DNA of 62,090 bases from a virus. The position numbers and the translations under genes are program-made. Position 1 is the first letter of the stretch; each line of letters begins with the position of its first letter. The notes beneath the pieces are model-generated. The model saw only the letters and a program-made list of their open reading frames with translations, did no database searches and had not been told where the DNA came from. Shown one piece after another: positions 22,709-32,700 of this stretch. The DNA lies in the IMG/VR virus record IMGVR_UViG_3300021138_000028, positions 1 through 62,090 of that record; one strand, given 5' to 3'.

Positions 22709-22977
22709 CGTACTTCCCTGCTTTCTCGAATGCTCCCCAAGGAACTTATCAAGCTCCTGCGGCAATGGCGGCATTATTCACGACGATGATCTTTACCTAC
22801 GTTCCTGACTCGGTAATCGTGAATACGCTTGATGTTGTTCCGAATTATGATGAGACAGGGGGTATCTGCCAACGAACAGGAAAGTGGTATGGTTCATCCC
22901 AATTAGTGAAAGACGGAACTGGACGAATAGTGGGTTCGGATCATGCTCTTGATGGAGGAAATAATTGGCTTTTCTAG
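22705..22977 (+). CDS. Small structural-block protein, 90 aa
   Basis: A GTG start at 22705 overlaps the previous TGA (GTGA). MTYFPAFSNAPQGTYQAPAAM... is not recognised. The overlaps on both sides indicate a real gene between two virion genes. Composition is aromatic and Gly-rich towards the end. Confidence 0.55.
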   Translation: MTYFPAFSNAPQGTYQAPAAMAALFTTMIFTYVPDSVIVNTLDVVPNYDETGGICQRTGKWYGSSQLVKDGTGRIVGSDHALDGGNNWLF

Positions 22978-23624
22978 TCAGTGATGTAACCGCTCAAGTT
23001 CGGCTTCACATGAGCGACTTTCCTTTGGACACCGATCCAGTGGCTTTGTCTATCGTAAATCTAGCATACAGTGACATCGTAGCAAAGGTCCGTCTTTATC
23101 CGACTTCGGCATTAACGATTTATCCAATTGCCAACCAACAAGAGTACACGCTACCTTCTTCAATCGTGCGTATCTGGTCAGCGAGATGGTGGACAAGTTC
23201 TACGACATCTATTCCAATCATGGAAACGTCAATTGACGAACTCGATTACGAGAATCCAGTATGGCGATCGGTCTCACCAAGCAATCAGCCATATAAATAC
23301 TACGAAGATGGAGGACAACTTGGATTCTTCCCGGCTCCAAGTACAACGGTAGCTTCAGGCTACCCTTGCGTGATTCTTCAAACTACGCTTTTTACTCCTT
23401 ACGCTACGATTTCCGATCCCCTTCCAACATATCTATTGAACGTTGATGCTTGGGTATGGGGAGTGTGCGCTCGATGGTCAGCGATGCAACACCATGATTC
23501 GGCAGATTACTTTGCGAATCTTGCTCTTAATGCTCGTGCTGAACTTATTGCATCCAGAAACAACTTGCTTGTCAGACAAAAGCCAATGGTGAAGGCTTCC
23601 TATAACGGTCCTCGTAATAGGTAA
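22965..23624 (+). CDS. Head-tail adaptor-like protein
   Basis: 219 aa, TTG start at 22965 with a GGAGGAA site four bases upstream. It fits podovirus adaptors (T7 gp11/P22 gp4-type): an N-terminal helix region (VTAQVRLHMSDFPLD), a LPSSIVRIWSARWW strand, an ETSIDELDYENPVWRS segment, a LGFFPAP strand, then helices with YFANLALNARAELIASRN. The adaptor joins portal and tail nozzle. It is followed by a large nozzle-like gene, as expected. Confidence 0.7.
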   Translation: MAFLVSDVTAQVRLHMSDFPLDTDPVALSIVNLAYSDIVAKVRLYPTSALTIYPIANQQEYTLPSSIVRIWSARWWTSSTTSIPIMETSIDELDYENPVWRSVSPSNQPYKYYEDGGQLGFFPAPSTTVASGYPCVILQTTLFTPYATISDPLPTYLLNVDAWVWGVCARWSAMQHHDSADYFANLALNARAELIASRNNLLVRQKPMVKASYNGPRNR

Positions 23625-23686
23625 TTCAGTGGGATCTAGTTTCCTTGTTACGACCCCAGCCAGGGTGAGACGACGATCCCATTGAA
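23625..23686 (+). promoter_or_regulatory. Long structured leader before the nozzle gene
   Basis: A 12-bp inverted repeat TTCAGTGGGATC / GATCCCATTGAA (one G-T pair) spans 23625-23686 and encloses a smaller ACCC/GGGT hairpin (23653-23666). It fills most of the gap between 23624 and the ATG at 23713. No T-run follows, so a processing or translation-control element is possible. Confidence 0.55.
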
Positions 23687-23712
23687 AGAGATTCATGCGA
23701 TAATAAATTACG

Positions 23713-26628
23713 ATGATTCCAAAGTCGCGTAACCCTCGGATTAAGGCCCCTGCTCAACAATTGATGCCATTCATGTCACCGGGCATGATTAAAGGGTTCA
23801 AATCATTTCCTGCGGCTTCATCTTTGACGCCTGACTATGCGGCATTACTTGGGAACACTCGTCTTGGGAACCAAGGGGTGCAAGCTAGAAACGGAAATGC
23901 GTCGGTATCGACTAGCCTTTCTGGAATTGTGCGTGGTGTCTATTCCTGCTCATTCAATGGGGTGCCTACGATTTTTGCCGCGACTTGGGATGGATCGACC
24001 CATATCTCAATTTACAGTTCAACAGACGAAGGTGCAACTTGGACCAACATCTCACCGACCTCTGGGAAATATGGAGACACTAGATTAACGGGTTCGGCTT
24101 CCTCTGGTCCTGTCTACTTCTCGGTGGTGACTGATAATGATATTTCTGGCACAAATCGGGATATGCTCATTATTGAAAATGGTACCGATACTCCTAGAAT
24201 TTACGGTTACAATGAAGTCTCGGCTATCACTGTTACGATGTCTGAGGCAATTCAGCCTCCTGCGGTTCCTAATACATCGAACCTCTATCAGCAAGCAGGA
24301 TTTGCCAATTTCTTCAATGTAAAGAATTTCGGATCACAGACCATTACAAATGGTGGTGGTGCGACTCCACCAACAATCACAAATGCGGCTGGTGCGGCAA
24401 TTGATTTAGCTATCGTTGCTGGCACAACTCTGAACAGTTGGGCGCAAGTTGTCTTTTCGTCGTCGGTAGATTTCAGCAAGTCAACCCAGCTAACGATGAT
24501 TGTTGACCAAGCATTGACGCTAACTGCGTCCTCTTATGCTTCGACTACGGGTGTGATTACATTCCCCGCAAACTCATTCAATACTGGTGGTCTTGTTGGT
24601 ACAACGGCCTATGTGTCGGCAGGAACAGGGGCGCGACAATCATTCACTGTTCAAGCCAATACTGCGACGACGGTAACTCCGACCAATATACCGACTGTAG
24701 CGTTGGATAACACGAGTGTAATCAAGTTTGCCGTGATGCCCGATCCTCAATTGCTTTACCAGAAACTAAAAATTGAGATTGGAGACGGTACGAACCGACA
24801 GACTTGCTTTGACCCATCCAACAACATCGGTAGCATTTTGGTTACGTCGTATCCATCGACGGTAAGTTCCACGGCACTTCAAATTGCGGTCCCGATGCCA
24901 ACGGCTTCGCCTTTGACTCTTTCGGCTATCACAACGATTCGCATTAGCTATGTTTCAAGTGCCGTCGTCAAGACTGATGCCCAATTCTATGTCATGGCTG
25001 CCGGGGGCATTACTCAGGGTGGCGCATCTTTTGGTGCCGCATATCATTCCTCGGGTTCTCACCAGACAGGACCGGGAACAGTTATCACCAACAAAAATCA
25101 AGTTCCTCTAAGCCAACTATCGGCAGGAACAGGCTACGGAAACCTGTATCTTATTGAAGATCAGCGATTCTTCTACGACTATCTTGTGAGTGCTGATATT
25201 CCATCTTCGACTTACACAACGCAAGGAATAGACATCTTGATCGTCTACCGTGAAGATGTTGGACAAGGATACTTCTACTTTGCGACCTATGGAATCTTTG
25301 CTACCTACTCGGCATCAAACTGGATTCTGTGGAATGCCGGCACAACAACAGTAACCGTTGGCTTGCTAGGAAATGCAGGTCCGGTAGGTGGAGGAAACTG
25401 CGGAAATCTAGTCAACTTCGGAAAACCACTCCCGAATGCTGGGAATGTATGCCTCCCTGTCGGTACAGCTTCTTTATGGATTGACGGACGTTGTTTTGTC
25501 TGTTCTGGATCAACACTGTGGATCTCGGAATACTCTCAGCCATTCCTATTCACCAAGGCCCAACGGTTCTTATCACCGGGCAATCCTGACCCTCTTTCTG
25601 GAACCACGATCCTCAAGTCAGGGGAGACGATTCAGCAAATAGTTGCCATTGGTGCAAGCCCAACATCTTCGACTTCGCTTGGTGGACCTCTGGACGGAAC
25701 CGGAACGGTTTACTTCTGGACAGACAAGAACTTCTACAAGGTCTTGGGGTTCTCTGCTCAAGGGTTGGATCAAACTTCACTGGTTGGAACTCATGGCACA
25801 TTGAGCCCAAACTCAGTCGCAAGGAATCGAACTGGAATCTATTGGCTTGATAACTTCGGGCAAGTTTGCTATTACACTGCTGGAATGTCCATGATTTACG
25901 GAGTCTCGATCCCCGATCAGCAAATCAATGTCATCTCGCTCTATAAGGTCGACAATGACATTCCGTACATCCCAAGCAATACTGGGTCTTCACCTTACAA
26001 TCGGAAACAATTTGTCGCAGGAGCTTGCAACAATAACCGCTATTACATGGCATACACCAAGTCAAGCGGGACAGCGAACGTCCAGGCCCTTGTGTTCTGC
26101 GAACAGTTGGGCACCTTCGATAGCTTGGATGACTTTGCTTATAGCGGGTCGACTTATAGTGCTGAATTTATCCTGCCTTACTATTCAGCATCGGCGGGAC
26201 GCGTCAAGACTCTCTATTTCTCACCAGCAACGACAACTACGAATGTCTTGGAGCATGAAGTACCGGGCAACACGAACACCGTGAACTATAAGTTCACGAC
26301 TCGTCAAATCTTTGACAACTTCGCAAATGCGATGGAGATTGATACGGTCACCGTAGGTATCTCAAATGACAATGCTAGTGGCTTTGCGCTCACCGTGGAT
26401 CGCTACTATATCACTCAGCTTGGTCAAACGACTCGAACGAGTACGCTTAACTTTTTGTCGCAAGGTGGCACTCCATCGTATCAAGTTCTGACTGATGGAC
26501 CTATAGGTGACACTGGAACGACGGCTCAACTTTCGATCTATGGAGCAGTACCAGGAGGCACAACTTTCCTTTCGCTTAATGCCGTCGTCCAAAGAACTAA
26601 GACAACCAACTATGTGAGAAGCACTTAG
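23713..26628 (+). CDS. Large tail protein, nozzle-like
   Basis: 971 aa. Placed after the adaptor, as T7 gp12 or P22 gp10 are. Repeated beta-strand blocks with alternating aromatic residues suggest a beta-propeller: GVPTIFAATWDGSTHI, YLIEDQRFFYDY, VYREDVGQGYFYFATY, LWISEYSQPFLFTKAQRF, GTVYFWTDKNFYKVLGFSAQ, RTGIYWLDNFGQVCYY. Residues ~268-340 hold a module shared with the protein at 20439. The nozzle is the channel end that seals the portal after packaging. No ribosome site is apparent; the leader is highly structured. Confidence 0.7.
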   Translation: MIPKSRNPRIKAPAQQLMPFMSPGMIKGFKSFPAASSLTPDYAALLGNTRLGNQGVQARNGNASVSTSLSGIVRGVYSCSFNGVPTIFAATWDGSTHISIYSSTDEGATWTNISPTSGKYGDTRLTGSASSGPVYFSVVTDNDISGTNRDMLIIENGTDTPRIYGYNEVSAITVTMSEAIQPPAVPNTSNLYQQAGFANFFNVKNFGSQTITNGGGATPPTITNAAGAAIDLAIVAGTTLNSWAQVVFSSSVDFSKSTQLTMIVDQALTLTASSYASTTGVITFPANSFNTGGLVGTTAYVSAGTGARQSFTVQANTATTVTPTNIPTVALDNTSVIKFAVMPDPQLLYQKLKIEIGDGTNRQTCFDPSNNIGSILVTSYPSTVSSTALQIAVPMPTASPLTLSAITTIRISYVSSAVVKTDAQFYVMAAGGITQGGASFGAAYHSSGSHQTGPGTVITNKNQVPLSQLSAGTGYGNLYLIEDQRFFYDYLVSADIPSSTYTTQGIDILIVYREDVGQGYFYFATYGIFATYSASNWILWNAGTTTVTVGLLGNAGPVGGGNCGNLVNFGKPLPNAGNVCLPVGTASLWIDGRCFVCSGSTLWISEYSQPFLFTKAQRFLSPGNPDPLSGTTILKSGETIQQIVAIGASPTSSTSLGGPLDGTGTVYFWTDKNFYKVLGFSAQGLDQTSLVGTHGTLSPNSVARNRTGIYWLDNFGQVCYYTAGMSMIYGVSIPDQQINVISLYKVDNDIPYIPSNTGSSPYNRKQFVAGACNNNRYYMAYTKSSGTANVQALVFCEQLGTFDSLDDFAYSGSTYSAEFILPYYSASAGRVKTLYFSPATTTTNVLEHEVPGNTNTVNYKFTTRQIFDNFANAMEIDTVTVGISNDNASGFALTVDRYYITQLGQTTRTSTLNFLSQGGTPSYQVLTDGPIGDTGTTAQLSIYGAVPGGTTFLSLNAVVQRTKTTNYVRST

Positions 26629-26643
26629 TTCTATCTCCCGTTG

Positions 26644-26649
26644 TATAAT
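26644..26649 (+). promoter_or_regulatory. Possible -10 element
   Basis: A perfect TATAAT lies just after the nozzle gene and overlaps an in-frame ATG (26648). This argues for translation from ATG 26675. No -35 is convincing. Confidence 0.3.
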
Positions 26650-26674
26650 GAGGTTGGCTGGGCATGGGGTAACT

Positions 26675-27667
26675 ATGCTTTCTCAATCTTACGGAACTGC
26701 ATCCAACGAATTTGGAACATCTCAAAAGAACCCATATGCGATAACTCCGACTAAGCAACCTGCGACTGACAATAGTGCAGGTTCGATCATCAATGGTATG
26801 TCACAGCCATCTGCGACTGCCAACCCATATGCTGTTTCAAAGGCGCAAGCAACAAGCACTGGTGCGACTCCGCCGACCGCGAATACAGTTGCACCAAAGA
26901 CTGCGGCTTCGACCACGACTACGCCTCAGCTTGCGATCAACCAAAATGCTCAAGGGTATTACAATAATCCAATCAACTACCAGAGTTATAGCGGCAACCC
27001 TCTGTTCTCGATCATTGCGTCTCTGGGCCGATACATGGCACCTTTAGCTGGTCAGCAAGCGCAATTCGCTGGGCAAATGGAATCTGGACGAGAAGGAGCA
27101 TTGCAGAATTTCATCAATCAGTTTTCTCCACAATCTCAGCAAGCACAAGTAGCGACCTACGGTAGCCAAGCGAACGAAAATGCTGGGAAAGCGGCTCAAT
27201 ATGCGGCTGCTCAAGGAGCATCACAAGGTATCAGCCCTGCTTATACCGCTGGCAACACGGCATCTGAGTTTAATAATGCCGCGAACGCTACGAATCAGTA
27301 TCAAGCACAAGTCAATTCTCCACAATATCAGCAACAAGTTCTTCAATCGGTACTTGGTGCCTATGGACAGGCGCAACAAAATCCAACGTTGCAAGCGATT
27401 CTCGGTATGCAACCGGGTATTCAGAATCAGGAGCAGATCAATGCTCAGTCTGCATCTCAAGGCGGGATGCTTGGTGGACTCGGCGGCATTCTTGGTGCGC
27501 TAGGTGGTGGGGGTGGACTCAGTTCGATCCTCAATATGTTTGGTGGTGGTAGCGGTAGTTCTGCTAATACTTCACCAGCGGCAAATCCGTCGACACAAGG
27601 CTTCCAAGGACCTTTAAGCCCTGCACAACAAAATTACCAAGATTGGTACAACTATGGAGTGTGGTAA
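26675..27667 (+). CDS. Putative internal virion protein, 330 aa
   Basis: The start is set at ATG 26675 (MLSQSYGTASNEFGTS), because the in-frame ATG 26648 overlaps a TATAAT. The N-terminal ~100 residues are Thr/Ala/Pro-rich, the middle is Gln/Ala-rich helix (GQQAQFAGQMESGREGALQNF), and a Gly-rich hydrophobic stretch (GGLGGILGALGGG) lies near the end. It precedes two larger proteins of similar bias. Position after the nozzle suggests an ejection-type protein as in T7 gp14. Confidence 0.55.
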   Translation: MLSQSYGTASNEFGTSQKNPYAITPTKQPATDNSAGSIINGMSQPSATANPYAVSKAQATSTGATPPTANTVAPKTAASTTTTPQLAINQNAQGYYNNPINYQSYSGNPLFSIIASLGRYMAPLAGQQAQFAGQMESGREGALQNFINQFSPQSQQAQVATYGSQANENAGKAAQYAAAQGASQGISPAYTAGNTASEFNNAANATNQYQAQVNSPQYQQQVLQSVLGAYGQAQQNPTLQAILGMQPGIQNQEQINAQSASQGGMLGGLGGILGALGGGGGLSSILNMFGGGSGSSANTSPAANPSTQGFQGPLSPAQQNYQDWYNYGVW

Positions 27668-27670
27668 CCA

Positions 27671-29707
27671 ATGGCAATTAACGGTCTGCTATCAGCATTG
27701 TCGGCGGCAACGAACGCAGTAGGCAACTCGGCAACGGTTCCTTCTCCGAGTATGACTACGGATGCTTCTCAGGTCACAGCACAACCAATCAGCCCGACTC
27801 CGCAAGGTCAGTCGGTTGTCAATAAGGCAACAAAAGCGGCTAATCCTCCGGTGCCCAAGCAATCAGCGGCAACTCCGTCGACACAAGGTTTTCAAGGTCC
27901 GGTTCAGCCACAACCTTCCGTAAGTTCTCCAATGCCTAGCACGTTGGGTACTGGGCCAGGGCCGATCCATGCTCTAACAGCACTGGCAACGTTGCTCAAT
28001 CATCCTGAGTTTACGTCGGCTATGGCGAATACTGGTGCGCCGATCGTAATGCCTCCTGCGGCACAATCTTATAGTGATCCTCGGGCCGCAATCATGGGCG
28101 GCATGACTCAGCCTGCTGAATCACAACCAACGACTTCTGGTTACACTCAGCAATTCATGGCTGGTCCTCAATCTCAGGATCAGTCACAAGCAAATGATGC
28201 AGATTTAAGTGCTGTTCGCAGTTCTACGGATAAGTTGAATCAGGCAATTACTGATGCGGCTAAACAGAATATGCCTACGCCTCCCACTTTTCAGCAATTG
28301 GGTCCGTGGGACGATCAACAGAAGTTCATGGACTTGTTGAAGCAAGCCAACACTATGCGACTGCAAGCGGCAAACCAACCTGTTCCCAGGCAGCAACAGA
28401 TGAGCCCATTGCTTGCCTTACTCGCGGGTGCCTTAGCAACCGGTGATCGGTCAGGCAATTTTGCGAACAATTTCTTGCAAAACTTCAACCAGTCGGCTCA
28501 ATCTGCGAATCAAGGTGCGCTACAGCAATACCAAGAGAATCAGACTGCGGCAGGTATTGGGGCTCAACTCCCAGAACAAGAAGCTCAGAACTTACTGCAA
28601 CAACGAACACAGGCATTCCAGCAAATGGTGGATATGAATAAGAATGCCGTGGAGCAGTATAAAGCTGAACTTGGATATAACGGCAAGGTCAATCCAGCGG
28701 TCATTCGTGGATTGGTTTCTACAAACAATGCTCAAGTTCAAGCACAAGCAAGACAAACTGCGGCTGATATTCTTGCGAACTCTCATGTTCTCGCAGCGGG
28801 AACTACTTCTGCATGGAAGGTCTTTGGTGATCCGGTAGCTTCACAAGGGCAGAAGCAAGCGGCGTTGCAGGAAATCATGTCCAATAATCCAACGGTGTTT
28901 GGGGGCATGAGTCCAGAGGCCGTAGATGCCATTCTTTCGTCGGCTTCGCCCAAGCAAGTCGAATTGCTTGCCAAGGCTGATACGGATAAGGCTCGGGCCG
29001 CTTTCCTCTATGGCAAGACGGCAAATCTTCCATTGGAAGCACAGCAAGTTATTGCTCAGATTGGTCAGATTCAATCTAAGACAAACCTGTCTGATGCCCA
29101 GATGGGTCTAATAATGAAGCAGATTCAGAACTACGACACGAAATTCCAAGGGGATGCGGCTAAAGTTGCGGCTGAAACTGAATTGATTCGACAAAAGATA
29201 GCGAACGGTGGTGCAAGTGATCCTACCGATCAAATCAAGATCCTAAGTGCGGCAAATAATTCATTGAAGCAGGAAGCGGATATAGCGCAAAGGCAAATCA
29301 ATGAAATCAAGAAAAGTTATGGTGGGAATGCACCTCCTGATGGAAGCCCTGACACTAACCGATACATTGGGTTCAAAGCTATAGTCGATGCGGCTCCAAA
29401 GCAGATTGCAACTAATGTTGCGGCTATGAATGGTTTATTTGTAAAGCCAGTTGCGACTCAGACTCCAACACTAGGGGGTGCAGTGGGTTCTGGTATCGCC
29501 CATAACGTTCAATCGGGTCAGCCTCAGCAATCTCAAGCAGATCAAGCGGCCAAAGCTACAACTCCTTGGAATACGATGTATGTTCGACCAGGACTCCCAT
29601 CCGTTCGCGGGGATGTGTACTATCTAAGTCTAATTAAGCAAGGGTATCCTCCCGATAGGGCTCAGGCGATATTGCGAGATATGTATAACAGAGTAAACTC
29701 AAAATAG
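27671..29707 (+). CDS. Putative internal virion protein, 678 aa
   Basis: The Pro/Ser/Thr/Gln-rich N-terminal ~170 residues include STQGFQGP, also present near the end of the preceding protein. The remainder is long helical, Gln/Ala-rich (NFLQNFNQSAQSANQGALQQY) with few Cys, and ends SLIKQGYPPDRAQAILRDMY. Size and place match a T7 gp15-like ejection protein, but no homology signature is clear. Confidence 0.55.
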   Translation: MAINGLLSALSAATNAVGNSATVPSPSMTTDASQVTAQPISPTPQGQSVVNKATKAANPPVPKQSAATPSTQGFQGPVQPQPSVSSPMPSTLGTGPGPIHALTALATLLNHPEFTSAMANTGAPIVMPPAAQSYSDPRAAIMGGMTQPAESQPTTSGYTQQFMAGPQSQDQSQANDADLSAVRSSTDKLNQAITDAAKQNMPTPPTFQQLGPWDDQQKFMDLLKQANTMRLQAANQPVPRQQQMSPLLALLAGALATGDRSGNFANNFLQNFNQSAQSANQGALQQYQENQTAAGIGAQLPEQEAQNLLQQRTQAFQQMVDMNKNAVEQYKAELGYNGKVNPAVIRGLVSTNNAQVQAQARQTAADILANSHVLAAGTTSAWKVFGDPVASQGQKQAALQEIMSNNPTVFGGMSPEAVDAILSSASPKQVELLAKADTDKARAAFLYGKTANLPLEAQQVIAQIGQIQSKTNLSDAQMGLIMKQIQNYDTKFQGDAAKVAAETELIRQKIANGGASDPTDQIKILSAANNSLKQEADIAQRQINEIKKSYGGNAPPDGSPDTNRYIGFKAIVDAAPKQIATNVAAMNGLFVKPVATQTPTLGGAVGSGIAHNVQSGQPQQSQADQAAKATTPWNTMYVRPGLPSVRGDVYYLSLIKQGYPPDRAQAILRDMYNRVNSK

Positions 29708-29715
29708 GATGAATT

Positions 29716-32700
29716 ATGTCTGATGAATCCCAGAAGCCTTTAACGAATCCCGATGATGTAATCAAGGCATACGGCATTCCAAAGTATCAACCGTCAATCA
29801 CTACACCGGATGATGCTATCAAGGCGTATGGAATTCCAAAATATGATGCAACAAAACCTTTAACGAATCCCGATGATGTAATCAAGGCATACGGCATTCC
29901 AAAGTATCAAAAAGGGGCTCAACCTCCATCCATACCGGGTGCAGGTTTCGGTACTCCATCGGGCACAATTGGCACTCCTTCTCAGCCGATGAGTCCTAAC
30001 GACATCTCGGGTGCGCCTGATGTTCCTCCTGCCACAATGCCCGAACTTGGGTTAGCCTCAAGCATCCTGCCTGAGTTGGTTCAACCATACGCTAAAGCAT
30101 TTCAGCAAGCGGCGAATCAACAACACGCTGCTCAAGTCGCACAGCAAGCACCACAGGCAAATCAGCAATACCAATCGGTGCAGAACTTTTTGAATCAAGC
30201 ACGACAGCGATTCAGTGGGAACATGGGCAATATGTTGCCTACACAGCAAGCATCACAGCCCGTACAAAATGGTGGCGATGAATTGCTTCAAAGTCTCGGA
30301 ATTACACCTCCGAACGTCAATCCACAACCTGCCAAGGTGAAGCCAAAGAACGTTCGAGAACTGTTCCAAGGACAAACGTTGCCGCAGATGCAACAAACGA
30401 TTCAGCAATCGGCACAACAACCTCAGAATTGGGAAGTGCCGGGAATGGAGAACCATAACGTTGCTCCATCGTTAGAGGATGCTTCTAAGGCATTTCATGA
30501 CCAGATTGGAGTAGCCAATGACTATCTAAATAAAATCGGTCCCATTGGTCAGTTGTCAGCATTCGTCAAAGGGCTATTCCCGAATACTTCCAATAATGTT
30601 GACGCCATTCAAAAAGCACAATCGGGTGTTGGTGGCGCAATGAGCAATCTAGTCAATCCATTTATGCTGATGGATATGGTCACGAAAGGTAATACCGTCG
30701 ACCAAGTGATCCAAGCGGCACAAGACTTTCAAAATAGCAACTCTCCGATGGAAGGATTATCCAATGCTGTTCTGCATAATGCGGTAACGGGTTCGGCTGT
30801 AAATCCAAACTTGCAATTCTTAATGCCGTCGACGGTCACCAAAGATGTTATGGGTACATCGGCTCAAGGTATGCCAATTGTCAAGGCCCAAGAGTTTGAC
30901 CCACAAGCATACGGTGAAGCGGCAGGTAACGCTTTCATCATGGCAAAGGGAGGACTAGAAGGTCTTCATGCTATGCGTGGGGTTCCCAAGGCTGGGCCAG
31001 TAAGCGAAACGATTACTCCACCACCATTCCCGCAGGAATCAGTAGCCGAACCCGCTTCTGTGACTCAAAATCAATACTTGACGCACGATGATTTACTTAA
31101 CAATGTTAAGAATTCAATTAAAGAAATTCAAGATTATGTGGTTCAAAATGCACCAACACCAGAACACGCTGAATACTGGTCTACCCCGCTAAATGTGACG
31201 GGGATGGGAGCTTTCAGTACCGCAAAATCAGCTATTGATACGTTAAAGGATTACGCAAAACAACTAAAAGGTGAAGCAAGAACTAATGCAATTGACTCAA
31301 TAAATAAAGTAGAAAGCGTGAATCAAGCAGGAGGGGAATCAGGTTCACTATCTACACAACGTATATCCCCTGAAGGTGAACCATTTACGGTTCCAGAAGA
31401 AAAGGTGATTCAAGGTGTAGCCGATGCGCTAGTTCATCAATTGAAAGGGACACCAGATATTAATGGTTCGCGCTCTATACTTTTATCGCGATTCATGAAC
31501 GAATTGCAAAGTGGACAATACTCTGCGGAGATATTCAGCAAAATACAAAAGCTAATTGGTGAAGATAATCCTGAATTAGCAAAAAGCACGAACCCAGATG
31601 AATTAAGAGCAATAGCTGAACAGCAAGGCAAGAATGCGCTAGATAAAATTATGCAAGAAGGGGGTAAGCCTCAAGCCACAACTCCTACTCCTGAGCCGCA
31701 ATCGGCTCCAACTAAGCCACAAACGAATTCTGCACCTAAGCCTTATACCGCAAGCAATTGGCGGCAAGTAGCGCAAGAGAATATTGAGACTGCGAACCAT
31801 GCGTTGCAGAATATCAATCAGCGTGACGACCTAACCAACAGCCAAAAGCGTGGGTTGGCAATGGAACTTCGTGAGGTACGAAGTCAGTTGCAGGATTCAC
31901 TTGACTTCAATGAGCCTGCGCCATTTATGATTGACGAAATGAACGATGCTCACCAAGCATCGGGCATGGATGTTCATGATCTAGTTAAGCAACTTGTTAA
32001 CCACCAGCGGGATGTTTACGATATTCATCCAGATGAAATCCCTGCGGCAACGGACAAGATGTATTCTGACTTACGAGAATCGGGCGGCAAGATTACTCCC
32101 GATATGTTCTCGCATTATGAGGGTCGCATTGAACCCGAATCAGACATTCAGGAAAACCCAGCGCAAGAAAATACTGAAACTCATCTTGAGAATGGATCGG
32201 TAATTAAGCCTGAACCTGTAAGCGAAGCAGAACCAACGGAATCGAATCCTACTGATACGACTCGTGAGTCGATCACAACGAAACCTGCCAAGCCTAAAGC
32301 TGAACCTAAGCCACAGAAACCTCGTGGTGGAGCAAAAGCACTTATCGGAATGTCTCCAGATAGTGATGTTTTTGATCCGTTCAGCGACGACTACGATCCA
32401 GGGATTGTAGAGGCAGTTCTCAATCAGTTCGGGCCTCCTGATACTACTTATGACTACCACGAGGCAGGAAGTGCAGCAAGCCATTATCTTCAAGCGGCAC
32501 AAGAGGCACAGAGAGATGAAGACCTATATTTTGAGCAACGTGCAAACCGCTATGACACCTTTGGTAGTGAACTTAAAAATGTATTAAGCGATCCTCAAGT
32601 AATGAATTGGGGTGGTTGGAACAAATGGTCGAAAGTATACGGAAAAAGTAAATACGGAATAGCAAATAAAGTTATTTGGAAGCCAACTGGATTCATTAAA

